A DNA stretch of 64,000 nucleotides from Bufo bufo. Lineage: Eukaryota > Chordata > Amphibia > Anura > Bufonidae. The notes under the pieces are model-generated. The model did not search any database, was not told the origin of the DNA, and saw only the letters and a list, made by a program, of their open reading frames with translations. Shown one piece after another: positions 10,553 to 21,929 of the stretch (position 1 is its first letter; every line of letters begins with the position of its first letter). A program made the translations under genes and the position numbers. The stretch is taken from assembly GCF_905171765.1 (NCBI RefSeq), contig NC_053389.1, positions 215,642,624 through 215,706,623 on the forward strand, in the 5' to 3' direction.

Positions 10553-11986
10553 TCCTTAAGCCTTTTTACAGGTTAAAAATGCAGAAGGACAGAAAATCAT
10601 TCTCTATGACCGTTTACCATTTACCAACCACATAAAGAAATCCAGGCTGGTCACATGAATGTATTAAATATTCATACATGGAAATCAATAGACCAATGTA
10701 TGTAATAGCTAGTATTTTCCTCACGATAGTTATACATGGCAATACAATATTTATGTGCCAAATACATAAATATTATCTACAGCAGAAACACATTATAATA
10801 ATAAAAAACACACACCCAGAGAGTGGAGGTAAATGGCCATGGCCTGTTTATTAAACTAAATAACAACTTTAACTTTAAACTTACAACATGAGCCTAGTCA
10901 TAAACTCAGACTCCACTAGATATTAACTGTACATCCGATCCATCCCATCACAGGATGACTAATACATTATTATTTTTTTTACATATAAACTATATACAAA
11001 ACAACAACTTGAGGGTGGGCAGGCGGGGCACGAATTATCCAGCTCCACGGGCAGGATGCAGATAACAGGCACCCTGACCCGTGGAGCATGACTTCTTGTA
11101 GCCGGGACCCCTCCAGATCAACCAATCATTATATTGTCTCCAGGGTTCGGGCAAACTTAATGCTTTCTAACATCTCAGGCAAGATGGCCGCCCCCATAAT
11201 CATGTTCAGTAAATAGAATAAATAAATCTACAATCAGAAATTAAAAACAGATTAGAAAAAGGGATGTGTGTCACTATCTGGTTTAAACTGACAAACACAT
11301 TTTGGTGACACATTTCCAACATATCAGGTGGCAAGGACGGACACAAACTTCGCTTTTCAAATGCTCAGTTTTATTGCACTCAGCTACCCATCTAGAAAAT
11401 GATACCTTCATCATTTAATATAAAGAAAAGTAGAAGTAGCAAAACTAATGACTATAAGAAAGAACACTGGCAAAGCATAAAGGGGAACAAAAAAGTCTCA
11501 CCTGGACCCAATGTCCAAGGGTCCCTTAAAGGCAAGTGACACCTTTAGGGGCACATTTGTCAGCCCCTTTCTCTGTACATCATTGAGATTCTCTACTAGC
11601 AGCCTCTGTGTTTAGCCTCTGTGATGTCCAGTCAGGGAACTCAGCTGACACTCATGTGAAGCTTATCACTGATCTGAGAATTCAATAACACTCATTATAG
11701 CTGAGTCCTTATCTTACTGATAAGAATATGGTTAAAATAAGTGTTTGAGCTGTTAGTAGTTCAGATATAAGGGATATACATAGCTGTCAGGTGATGGCTT
11801 AATGAGAAAGTAAAAGTGAGATGCTAGGCTAAAACTGACCATTTCTCAAAATAACTGATACCAACTCAAAAATATTTTTTGACCAAAACGAGTAAATTGC
11901 AATCTTAAAGAATTACCCCCAAAGGTAGCCTTTAAAGGATTTGTGTCACTTCAGCAAATAGCATTTATTATGTAGAGAAAGTTAAT
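10553..11986. other. Unassigned intergenic DNA
   Basis: AT-rich with no recognised element ends or coding frames. The part around 10820-11220 ('ggccatggcctgtttattaaac') has the look of an interspersed repeat, but I could not place it. Confidence 0.35.
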
Positions 11987-11991
11987 ACAAG

Positions 11992-12664
11992 TGTCACGGA
12001 GGGAAGAGAAGAGTGCAGCCCTGGACTCCACCCGCACCTCTGTCCCTACCTACTTGCACGACCCGTCCAATCTGACGGCGTACAACTTGGCAGCAGTCCC
12101 TAGCTTAAATACGTGCAAAGGAAAACCGTTACCAGAGTCAGGGAAGCAAAAGTCAAAAACCAGAAGGTCACAAAGTACACAGGAAAAAACACAGTAGCAA
12201 GGTCACAAACAAAGCCGAGGTTGGAAGCCAAGAGGTAACGTAAAATACAAATGGAGGTAGCGAGGTCGAGGTCACAAACAAAGCCAAGGTCAAAACAAGC
12301 AAGGTCTGAATATATAAAGAAGGCTGGTGAGGGTAACTAGACCAATCACAGGCAACCTGTGGCCAGTAGGCTGCCTGTTTAAATAGCCCTGACTGGTGAG
12401 TCACATGACGAGGCCGGCGTCATGTGACTCACATTACACAGCCCAACACAGCCGAGCACCGATTCATCATTATTGGCGCTCGGCTCCCCTGCTGTTCGTA
12501 GTCTAGGGGAATGCCGGCCGCGCTAAGGAGGCGTGCGTGGCCGGGTCCTCCCCGCGCCCTGGTCCCCATAGAGACGAGGACGCCGGCCGCATCCTCGCTC
12601 CTGCACACAGACGGGATGCCGGCGGCGCTGCAAGAAGGAAGCACATCGCCGACTCCCCGTTACA
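11992..12664 (+). mobile_element. Solo LTR, 673 bp, with perfect 5-bp duplication
   Basis: It begins TGTCACGGAGGG and ends CCCCGTTACA, and is flanked on both sides by ACAAG (11987-11991 and 12665-12669). A TATA-like 'gtttaaatag' lies near 12378. The TGTCAC start and 5-bp duplication fit a Ty3/Gypsy-type LTR. No internal region remains, so it arose by recombination between the two LTRs of a former element. Confidence 0.85.
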
Positions 12665-12879
12665 ACAAGGCACTTATTATTGTATTGTGACTGTCCATAT
12701 TGCTTCCTTTGCTGGCTGGATTCATTTTTCCATTATACACTGCTTCCATGGTTACAACAACCCTGTAATCTATCAGTGGTGGTCATGCTTGCACACTATA
12801 GAAAAAAGAACCAACCTATGTGCACTCCTATGGTCCCGGCCAGAGGGGCCAGAGCTTTTCCTATAGTGTGCAAACACGG

Positions 12880-13030
12880 TCATTGAATCTGAGGGGTTCA
12901 ATGGCGCAATCGGCATTCCCCATCATTGCACCCGCTATATACAAAGAAATGCATTTTGTGACAAAGTAATTTCTTTGTGAAATTCAACGAAGCAGCCAAA
13001 TTAAATTTCTCATAACTTCGCTCATCTCTA
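12880..13030. mobile_element. hAT-like right-end remnant
   Basis: It ends CTTCGCTCATCTCTA, the complement of a TAGAGATGAGCGAAG terminus. The subterminal 'aattcaacgaagcagccaaa' is shared with the right end of the hAT element at 17909-18735 ('aattcgacgaagcagtcaaa'). The left end is not visible. Confidence 0.6.
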
Positions 13031-13077
13031 CTTGTGGTAGACATTACACGTCATAAGGAATCACTAACTAAAAAAGA

Positions 13078-13297
13078 TGAAGTGGTTAATAAATATGGAG
13101 ACTATGATGCATTGTGTGGAAATGAGACTCCAATGGAGAGATGTGAAATGGGTCATTCTGGAGGGTGTTAATATTGCAGATTTTGAGTATGAAAATAGAA
13201 AAAGATTGTTACAGCGGGAAACATATAGGATTGCAAAAATGGACTTAGTCACACCAAAGGAATTATATGAAACCTGTAGCTTTAGTGTACTTTTATG
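13078..13297 (+). pseudogene. Penelope-like element, C-terminal fragment
   Basis: An open stretch of about 73 codons ends in a stop at 13296-13298. Its tail reads RLLQRETYRIAKMDLVTPKE, which resembles the extreme C-terminus downstream of the GIY-YIG nuclease in Penelope-like retroelements, where a 'QRExxWIxxL...TPxGLN' pattern is usual. The reverse transcriptase and most of the nuclease are absent. The identification rests on this short motif and on the hammerhead-like relic 140 bp downstream, another Penelope hallmark. The start is arbitrary because the fragment is 5'-truncated. Confidence 0.5.
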
Positions 13298-13435
13298 ATC
13301 GGCTCTGTAGGTATTGTGTTTTTTTTAATGTTTTTAATTGTTGTTACATTTTCCTAATATTGTTTTGCATGTAATAAATATTCATGAACATAATTATTAT
13401 TATTAAGTGTAACCAATTAAGATGCCTGACCATCA

Positions 13436-13475
13436 GTATGCATGATTAAGGGGACGTGTCCTCCGAAACGTCATG
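13436..13475 (+). ncRNA. Degenerate hammerhead-ribozyme-like motif
   Basis: A stem II candidate (GGGGAC 13450-13455 with GTCCTC 13458-13463) is followed by GAAA (13465-13468), then GTC and ATGC. ATGC can pair with GCAT upstream at 13440-13443. The expected CTGATGA is replaced by ATGATTA, so two conserved core positions are lost and catalysis is unlikely. I see it as the relic of the ribozyme carried by Penelope-like elements. Confidence 0.35.
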
Positions 13476-14978
13476 CGGATGGAGAAGGAAAGTCATGTTA
13501 TACTATAAAGCATAATTTGAAGTCAGAGGACTAAATAAAGAAATGACAGCACTTTAAAAGTACCTTGTGGTCGTGAATAGTATATTGATGCTCACTTTGA
13601 TATATTGAATGAACTTTTTAATTGCTGACCTGCATTTATTATACATTGTGTGAACAGGGACAACAAATGGCTGAAAATTGTCCTGTGTGTGGCTATAGTT
13701 GATTTGGGCTGTGTTTTCTTACCTCAGTGCTGGATTCACAGCTACACTGCTCAGTAGTGCTGTATAATGTCCTCCATGCTGCTGCTTGTTCTGAGGGTGT
13801 GATACTTTGAGAAAGAGGAGCAGGATCTCCACTTCTCTGTGTGCTGTGCATGGAGACAACATAGCAGCTAGTCTCCTCTGACGCAGCAGCTATTCTAAGG
13901 GAAACCTGATAATTAGAGAAACAGAAAAACTGCAGGGTACAAGTCATATAATGGTTAGATAATGTGTTATTCCTCATGCATAAACATGGCTGCTTATTCT
14001 GAAAGTGTAGGTGCTTTGGAATATTTTTATACACAATTTCTTTCCATTCCTTACCATTATCATGATCTCAGTGAAGTGGAATATTCTTGTTTGCATCCTC
14101 TATAAGCTAAATACATCAGCCACATGTGTTTGTGACAGTAAAACATATCAGCTAGGAGTCCAAGCTATTTAGCGCTCAGAGAGACTGACTGGATACATTA
14201 TAGCAAACTCTCAGTAACAGGCATCAGGTCTATACAGATTTTCACTCTCTAGAGGAAATCAATAATGTTTCTACTCACTTCAGCAAGTGGGGATATTGAA
14301 AATAGTGAGGAACTGGTGAAGAAACGACATTAGAAATATGTTAGACTTTTTATAATATAATGTTTTACTAGACATACCGTATGTTAAAAATATTAATGAT
14401 TCCATTCATTTTTATTAAGTTAGCATGTATTAGTTCAGCAAGGATCTGTTTCTAACATGATCCTAAAAATATATCCCAATTATTTTTTGGGGATTTTGAA
14501 AATGGAACTAGAGACCTTTCATGGCTCCATTAATGTAATGCACAGAAGGACTGGGTCATAGCAGTTATTTTTTTTAGAGCCCCTGGGGGGATGAAAGAAG
14601 AAACCTTATTCTTTGATTATGGGGGTTTACTCTGCTTGTCCTGTGCCCCTTGATAAACCTCCCCCTAAGAGTTATTAATACTTTCATGGTCACAATATTA
14701 CTTATATTTTTTACTCAATAATGTAAAATATTTTTCAGGAAGTAACTATATTCTGCAATGACAGGATCCTCCTCATGTAAGACTGTTTTACAACACATAT
14801 TTATACAATGGAAATTGTATAAATATGTGTGATTCAGTGTTCTCCACTACAGTACGACTGGTTTAATAATAGTGGCTGTTATACCGGAATATAGAATATA
14901 AACCTATTTTTGGACTCTTGATTTGAATTTAAAAATATATAAATGATTCAAAACACAATGAGCAATTTACAGCTTCAA
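13476..14978. other. Unassigned, with a perfect small hairpin
   Basis: The first ~120 bases (to about 13600, with 'aataaagaaa') may be the end of the Penelope-like remnant. The rest is AT-rich and unassigned except for a perfect 16-bp hairpin at 14794-14829 (stem CACATATTTATACAAT, loop GGAA). Confidence 0.45.
14794..14829. repeat. Perfect 16-bp hairpin
   Basis: Arms 14794-14809 and 14814-14829 are exact complements with a four-base GGAA loop. It is AT-rich and too short for a microRNA precursor. It may be the core of a tiny MITE or chance structure. Confidence 0.6.
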
Positions 14979-17241
14979 CCTCCCTGGCGGTATGATTATG
15001 TCAGGAATTTTGTACCAAAAGTGGTAAAAAAATTTGCATGAAATTTGGTGTTATGTATTGTAGGCTTGCAATTCTTAGTAATTACTTACTTAAACCTGAC
15101 CAAACAAGACTTTAGTAGACATCCCAGATGTGATAAAGTTTCAAAAACAAAATCATGAATTATAATCTAATAAATAATATAATTTTATTTAATAATGTAA
15201 TAAAAATAATGAAATTTGTCAAACACAGAAAATTCAATAAACATCCTGAGTGTGATGAATTTTGAAACATGGGACTGCACAAAGTCCGACGTCACAATCA
15301 GGACAATGGAACCTGGTTTCTTTTTTCAGACTTTCTTTCTATTGCCATCTCTCTTTGAGCAGCAAACCACGCACATCCTCGTAGGTCCTGCCTTTTTTGC
15401 GGTTGGCGGGATGAAGTCGATAAAGTGACGACCAGTCAGGTGTTCTGGGTTTAACAACGTCAACAGCACGACGTCCAGGTCTGTTCACAGCTACTGATGG
15501 CGTCTGGTGGTTGACAAAAATCTGCTCAACCACCTTCCATATAAACTCAGAATGAACAAGAGGCTTGTCACTCTTTGCTCTGTGCAGGATATATGCATTC
15601 CAAAGGCATTGTTCCAGAAGATGCCTGAAGATCTTCTTATAATATTTTTTTTGCTGTTTGCGCATAGCCGGATAAAATGTCATTGCCTGATCGGCTCTGT
15701 TGATACCTCCCATGGTATTATTATAGTCTATCACGACTTGCGGCTTCAGCACATCTTTCCCACCTTTTGTGTGGACCATGGCAGTAGAAGTATTGTGCAC
15801 ATGAGACACATGTCCTTCTTGTCTCGCCATCGCATTTCCATCATCTTACCCTTCTCCAGTTTTGAGTTTTTTCTTGGCAAACATAGATGGCATGTCCCAT
15901 CGGTTAGGTCTAACGGTACCATATGCATCAGTCTTGTTTTGTAGCAAAACCTCATACAGTTCCGGAGACGTGTAGAAATTGTCAGTGGTCACACAATATC
16001 CCTGGTTCAGCAATTGCTCCAGCAGTGTAAGGACAGATCATGTGGCCATCCCATAGCCGCTGTACCTGGGGTTGAACTTCGTGCCTTTACCGGTGTAAAT
16101 GACCGATTTCCAGATGTACCCAGTGGATGACTCGCAGAGCATGTAGGATTTGATGCCAAACCGCGCTCTTGGGGTTCTCCAGCTTAGGCGTCCCTTGTAG
16201 ACCATCAAACTTTCATCTACGCTGACGTCCCTTTCTGGCACGTAGGTCCGCTGGAAATTGGTCACAATAATTTGCCATACCTCCCAGATTTTTTTTAGTT
16301 TGGGTGCAGGATGCGTGGCCTCATCAAATTCTTCATTGTTCGTGAAGTGGAAATACTTCATGATGAGGCAAAACCGGTATTCTGACATCACGGTGCCAAA
16401 AAATGGAGTGGCCAGTAACTTATTGGTGGTCCAGTGCCATTTCTGGAGCGGTTTCCCCATCACCCCCTGATGAATGATGAGTCCCAGAAACTACCACATG
16501 TCCTCTTTGGTCACCGGTTCCCACTTTCTGCTTCTGGAAAAGGTGGCATGCAGCGTAGCGGATTGCTGCTCTTGGTAGCGATTTGTCTCTGTGACAATTA
16601 TTTCAATTACCTCCTCAATGAGGAATAATTGCAGGTATGCCAGAGGGTTGTCACACTCAACATCTACCTTCATCCCAGGTGATCCAGTGAACAGGAATCT
16701 TGGGGGGCGCTACCTGGTCCGTATCGCAGTCAATAGGGCACCAAGTGCGCACATGGCTGAGGTCAGGTGCAGGATCATCGCTGTTGTCACTTGCCAGATC
16801 AGTGTCAGATGACAAATCTCCCCACGACTCACTATCGCTCAGTTCTGCGAGCACCTCCGTGTCACTGTCGCTGTCACTCAACTGGTCCATTTTTGATGCC
16901 ATGTTATAAATTTATTTTATGGGCACAAATGACAGTAAAATTGCAGGCAAGGGGCGCTGTACAGTCAGATCTGAGGTTATACAGTGTAATTCTCTCAGAT
17001 TACAATGTATAACCTATTTTATGTGTGTGTGTCACTTTTTGTGTTTATATTTATTTGAATTTCCCGCCCAGTTCCGCTCCCATGCACAGCTGCTGCTCGC
17101 AGGGAACGGAACCAGGAAGTCAAATGCGCTCTCGCCGGCGATCACAGCGGAGGACATCGCCGGCCTGAGCGTGACTCGGGGTTACCGCTCCTGGCAGCAA
17201 AAATTAACCCCGAGTCACGCTCGGGAATACCGCCAAGGAGG
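14979..17241 (-). mobile_element. piggyBac element, 2263 bp
   Basis: The ends are inverted: CCTCCCTGGCGGTAT at the left and, on the complementary strand of the right end, CCTCCTTGGCGGTAT. The right flank is TTAA (17242-17245), the piggyBac target. The left flank reads TCAA (14975-14978), one change from TTAA. Near the right end 'gagcgtgactcgggg' and its complement (about 17167-17182 and 17207-17222) form subterminal inverted repeats. The single gene runs on the minus strand and is degraded. Confidence 0.92.
15234..16902 (-). pseudogene. piggyBac transposase, multiply disrupted
   Basis: Reads from ATG at 16902 leftwards. An acidic Ser/Asp-rich N-terminus (MASKMDQLSDSDSDTE) is typical of the family. 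Breaks in order: a one-base shift in the G-run 16702-16707; an in-frame TAG at 16491-16493; an in-frame TGA at 16038-16040; a local out-and-back frame excursion about 15800-15860; and a final shift near 15340 before the cysteine-rich C-terminus (CPDCDVGLC and CFKIHH motifs), which ends at 15234. Catalytic landmarks remain readable: DVSVDESLMVYKGR, TTDNFYTS and the YNNTMGGINRADQ block. Two of the stops look like simple point changes. Intact length would be about 550 residues, as usual for piggyBac. Confidence 0.92.
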
Positions 17242-17263
17242 TTAATTACAATGAATGGAATCA

Positions 17264-17645
17264 TTAAAGGGCCTTTCCAGTTGTTTAATATTGATGACCT
17301 ATCCTCAGGATAGTTCATGAATATCAGATTAGGGGAGCGACTCCCGGCACTCCTGCCGATCAGCTGTTTGAAGAGTCTGTGGTGCTCCATGGGTGCTGCG
17401 GCCTCTTTCTAGGCCGATGACTTCACGTTCCTAGGAGAAGCTCAGTCCCATTCAAGTGAATGGGGCTGAGCTGCAATACCAAATACAATCGCTATCCGAA
17501 GGACGGGTCTGTTCTTAAGTTGCCAGAGCCTCTTCAAGCAGCTGATAGGTGGGGGTGCCAGGTGTCAGACTCCCACTGATAAGATATTGAAGTCCTATCC
17601 TGAGAAGGTCATCAATATTAAACACCTGAAAAACCCCTGTAATTA
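17264..17645. mobile_element. T2-like palindromic MITE
   Basis: It starts TTAAAGGGCCTTTCCAG and ends with AACCCCTGTAATTA-type sequence. The arms are inverted ('gatgacctatcctcagg' against 'cctatcctgagaaggtcatc'; 'gatcagctgtttgaagag' against 'ctcttcaagcagctgatag'). TTAA at the left edge suggests piggyBac- or Kolobok-type targeting. Non-coding. Confidence 0.7.
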
Positions 17646-18146
17646 TTCCATAATATATAAAATAAACGCTCCCACATTTAACAGTAAGTAAATGTTAAAT
17701 ATTGTGAAAAGTAATAAAAGCCCACAGAATTTTACATCTTGTACATGTGAAAATTTACTATCTTGACCTTCATATAATCTTGTAAGTATGAACTACCAAA
17801 AAGACTGGGGGAGGATAGTGACAACTGTTAATAATATTTTCTGGTTCACAAAGGTGTTGCTTCTTTAAATTCTATGCAGCCATTATGCTGAGTTTGGAGT
17901 GCTATTTCTAGTGTTGAGTGAATCCAAGTGAAACGAATTGACTTCAATCTTTTGTTTTTCAGGAAAAATTTGATTCGCCACGAAGCCTAATTTCCTTGCG
18001 CTTCATGGTAACAAATCCATTTTTACTGAAATGAGAGTAAAAAAAAAAAAAACATGCTCAACTCCATTTCCTTGAGGAGAATTGCAAAAATGGTCACCAC
18101 CTGACTTCCAGTTCGTCGGCACGGGAAAGGAATCACTCCAATGGAA

Positions 18147-18326
18147 ATATAGCAAAAAAATCCCAGCGGATGTTCGTCTTCAAAACATCTCTTTCTTTAT
18201 TTCATCAATACAGGAGCTGATGAAGGCTGGACGGGCCGATACGCGTCCTCAATATGTATCTGTATTGATGAAATAAAGAAAGAGATGTTTTGAAGACGAA
18301 CGTCTGCTGGAATTTTTTGGCTATAT
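18147..18326. repeat. 67-bp inverted repeats flanking a hammerhead-like core
   Basis: The arms 18147-18213 and 18260-18326 are near-perfect complements (for example 'atctctttctttatttcatc' and its complement) around a 46-bp centre. An RNA of either strand would fold into a long hairpin with the ribozyme-like sequence in its loop. Confidence 0.85.
18213..18250 (+). ncRNA. Hammerhead-ribozyme-like motif, core mutated
   Basis: CTGATGA at 18217-18223 is followed by a short stem (GGC...GCC). GATA then sits at 18238-18241 where GAAA is required, followed by CGCGTC, the usual end of Penelope-type hammerheads, and GAG/CTC closing stem I. The single A-to-T change in the GAAA box should abolish or greatly reduce cleavage. 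Orientation and flanks suggest a Penelope-derived fragment. Confidence 0.5.
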
Positions 18327-18743
18327 TTGCTTGAGGAGAGGCCATCACGGCCATCATGGATTAAGAAACCGCGTGGAATCTCACGCGCAGTAATGTATGA
18401 TGTCACCATGTCAGCGCGCAGGCCAGGTGTGGTGACGTCATCAAGGTGGCCACAGCCTCTCCGCAAGTAAATGGATGAGGTAAGTATGTTTTGTTTTTTT
18501 ACCACTGATTAACCCCTGAAAGGCCTCAATGTTAATGTTAGATACCGTGATCAGCGATGAAAATGGCACCTGAGGTGTTCAATGATAGGGGGGCGGCACA
18601 GTTGCTGTTACCCATCATTGTGCCCTCTACATACAATGGAATGCGATTCATATTTAACCTAAAGTAATTCATACCAAATCGAATTTATATGCGAAATTCG
18701 ACGAAGCAGTCAAATCAAATGTTCACTCATCTCTAGCTATTAA

Positions 18744-19022
18744 GCTGGGATTGATCCAACTCCCTGTATAGTAAATATGGACATGATCCACACAAAAAAT
18801 TAAAAGAAAATGAAAAACTTTGCTCTATATAAAAATACATCCAGTTTAACCCTTAAATGGGTTCTCCATAGTAGACAGTTTCTACTTGTTAGGCAGAGTT
18901 CACACTTCAGTTATTTAGTCAGTTATTTTCATCAGTTATTGTGAGTCAAAACCAGAGTTCTGGAATGTATTGGATAATACTGACCGCATTATGTCAATGC
19001 TATACAATACATTCCAGAACTC
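18744..19022. other. Unassigned, with inverted 'gttctggaatgtattg' pair
   Basis: At 18955-18973 and about 19004-19022 'agttctggaatgtattg' and its complement face each other, probably the core of a small MITE starting near 18894 ('gagttcacacttcagtta'). Confidence 0.45.
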
Positions 19023-19388
19023 TAAGGCCTCTTTCACATGAGCGTTACGGATTGGGGCCGGATAGGATGCGGGTGCGCGGCGAGGAAATCGTGCGAGTGA
19101 GCACACAATTTGAGTGAGTTAATTTTTTTTATTTTTAATCCCTCAATCCACATTTTACTAAGCATTCTGTATTGAGAATGCTATTATTTTCCCTTATAAC
19201 AATGTTATAAGGGAAAATAATAAAGATCAGGGCCCCATTCACTTCTATAGGGCCTGCGTTGCGTGAAAAACGCACAAAATAGAGCATGCTGCAATTTTCA
19301 CGCAACGCACAAGTGATGCGTGAAAATCACCGCTCATGTGCACAGCCCCATTCCGCGCGGAAATCTCGCCTGTGTGAAAGAGGCCTGA
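19023..19388. mobile_element. Internally deleted fold-back MITE
   Basis: The left end AAGGCCTCTTTCACATGAGC and the right end GCCTGTGTGAAAGAGGCCT match the termini of 8475-9438 and 20474-21459. The central palindrome is replaced by a short join, making a 366-bp derivative. Confidence 0.75.
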
Positions 19389-20473
19389 GGGTTACATAGT
19401 ATCATAAATCAATATAATGCTATGCGACCCCGGCAGTGCTGGAAGTTCAGGATGGGTGCTGCGTTTTGAGTCCGGAGCGTGACACTCGCTCGTCTGAAAG
19501 TGGCCTTTCTGAAGCCATAACTTTTATTTTTCTACTCATGAAGATGTATGAGAGCTTGTTTTTTGTGGGGCAATTTCTTTTTGCATACAATGTAGTAGGA
19601 AGCTGGATAAAAATCTCCAAATGGAGTGAAATGGGGAAAAAAGCTCAATTATTCCAGTTTCAGGCTTTTATTGTTACCTTCATTCTCTTGGTCAGTGCGA
19701 TTACAGTGATACCAATTTTTTAATTCTTTAGTACTTAGTTTTACTACTTAAAAAAATATATAAACTGTGTAAAAAGTAATTTTTTCATTGCATCATCATA
19801 TTTTGAACCCACCACTTTTTATGGTTACATCTACAGAGATGTGTGGGGGCTCATTGAACATGTGATTATTAGATCGCCTCTCCCATAGACTGCAAAGAAT
19901 TACCATTGCAATCTATGGGAGGTTCACTATATTCCTATGGCAGGGATCCATAGAAACATCGCTGTGGCAGGCCTTGGAGCATTCAGAAGGCCTGAGGCTG
20001 CCAGAGCATTTGAATGGCTCCCTCGATCTTGGCACGGGGGAGTCATTCAGGCCCCTGGGAGTGTGGTGCACCCAGGGAAAGACCACTCAGACTTGCGCCA
20101 TACATATACAGTACACTGCTTTTACACTTTAGTGCAATTTTCTCCACCCATTCTTTTTCTTAAATTGAGTTCTTCTTCCTTTCTATTGTATTTGGGAGTT
20201 GGCAGTCATATACTTTTATCAATACCATAGGGGCCAACTTAACTGCTTGGAACTGTACACTGACATTATTCATTGAGGGAATTCCTGCAGCTTTTCCTTG
20301 GGACTTCAGTTTGAATCTAAATGATTTAAATACAAATTTATTTACTGTGTATTTATCATATTTACATGTCCTTCTAATAGAAAATTAGCATTTTATAAAA
20401 ATAGGCTGGTGATGAATTGTGCAGTGAAACAAAGTTCCCTCGAGGGCTGAGGTAGCTGCATTTTTACAAGCCT
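19389..20473. other. Unassigned
   Basis: About 19437-19510 contains a MITE-end-like phrase ('cgctcgtctgaaagtggcct'). Otherwise no repeats, termini or credible genes are seen. A 95-codon open frame (19436-19723) has hydrophobic stretches but no recognisable family. Confidence 0.35.
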
Positions 20474-21459
20474 TAGGCCTCTTTCACACGGGCGTGTCCG
20501 GATTAGGTCCTGATGCGTCCCTGTGCATTGCGGCAAACCCGCGTGAGTAGGAACGCAATTGCATTCAGTTTTCACTGCGATTGCGTTACGATGTTCAGTT
20601 TTTATCGCGCGGGTGCAATGTGTTTTGCACGTGCGTGATAAAAAACCGACTGTGGCACCCAGACCCGGACTTCTTCACAGAAGTTCAGGTTTGGGTTAGT
20701 TGTAGTGTAGATTGTATTATTTCCCCTTATAACATGGTTATAAGGGAAAATAATAGCATTCTGAATACAGAATGCATAGTAAAATAGGGCTGGAGGGGTT
20801 AAAAAAATTAAATAAAATATTAAACTCAACTTAATCCACTTGTTCGCGCAGCCCGCATCTCTTCTGTCTTCATCTGTGAGCAATAGGACCTTTGATGACG
20901 TCACTGCGTTCATCACATGGTCCATCACATGATCCATCACCATGGTGATGGATCATGTGATGAGCGTAGTGACGTCATCAAAGGTCCTATTGCTCACAGA
21001 TAAAGACAGAAGAGAAGCCTGGCTGCGCGAGCAAGTGGATTAAGGTGAGTTAAAAAATATTATTTATTTTTTTAACCCCTCCAGCCCTATTTTACTATGC
21101 ATTCTGTTTTCAGAATGCTATTATTTTCCCTTATAACCATGTTATAAGGAGAAATAATAATGATCGGGTCCCCATCCCGATCGTCACCTAGCAACCGTGC
21201 GTGAAAATCGCACCGCATCCACACTTGCTTGCGGATGCTTGCGATTTTCACGCAACCCCATTCATTTCTATGGGGCTTGCGTTACGTGAAAAACGCACAA
21301 AGAGGAGCATGCTGCGATTTTCACGCAACGCACAAGTGATGCGTGAAAATCACCGCTCGTGTGCACAGCCCCATAGAAATGAATGGGTCAGGATTCAATG
21401 CGGGTTCAACTCACGCATTGCACCCGCGCGGAATACTCGCCCGTGTGAAAGGGACCTTA
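20474..21459. mobile_element. Fold-back MITE, 0.99 kb, full copy
   Basis: The left end TAGGCCTCTTTCACACGGGC and the right end GCCCGTGTGAAAGGGACCTTA are inverted repeats. The central palindrome, centred near 20942 ('catcaccatggtgatg'), includes 'tgatgacgtca' in both arms and matches the element at 8475-9438 along its length. Confidence 0.82.
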
Positions 21460-21734
21460 CTGTTATGTAATCTCTTCCTCTGTCATCCATACACAGCACT
21501 GGAAACCCTTAGGCCAATGTTTCACTACAGATCTCATGAGCAGCGGTCTTGTACCATTATTGGGAATTTCTTGAACTGCTCATTACTGTTTCAAGCAGAA
21601 GCCTGGGGTCTGATAACATAACAAGTCTATGTCCAGTCTCTGAGCAATGATAATATCTTCATATTTCTTAACTTACTTAATTAGTACTTCTCATCAGTTG
21701 TCTTACCTGAAATAGAGATTCATTATAAAATGGG
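21460..21734. other. Unassigned spacer
   Basis: No feature recognised. Confidence 0.3.
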
Positions 21735-21929
21735 TTAGGCTAAGTTCACATCTCTGGTAACCTGATCCAGCAGGTTGCAATTGTTTCTGTCCGTTCGAAA
21801 CCTGGCACTCATGCCGATCCCATTATAGTCTATGGGGTCCAGTGATGAACAGCAGTATCCAGCTTTGCCAAATCCGGTGAACTCCAGCAGGCGGGATCAT
21901 GTTACCAAAGATGTGAACTTAGCCTTAAA
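21735..21929. mobile_element. MITE, 195 bp
   Basis: The left end AGGCTAAGTTCACATCTCTG and the complement of the right end, AGGCTAAGTTCACATCTTTG, match at 19 of 20 positions. Flanked by TT/TTA. Non-coding. Confidence 0.82.

Larger units (their letters stand above)
17909..18735. mobile_element. Non-autonomous hAT element, 827 bp
   Basis: The left end TAGTGTTGAGTGAATC and the complement of the right end, TAGAGATGAGTGAACA, are inverted and share the pattern of the complete hAT at 53883. The flanking octamers GCTATTTC (17901-17908) and GCTATTAA (18736-18743) agree at 6 of 8 positions. It carries a palindromic insert with a hammerhead-like core and further GC-rich sequence with a CRE-like 'ggtgacgtcatca'. 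No transposase. Confidence 0.75.

Noticed and set aside
15507..15944. 145-codon plus-strand frame opposite the piggyBac transposase
   Set aside because: It is the antisense shadow of a well-supported transposase reading on the minus strand.
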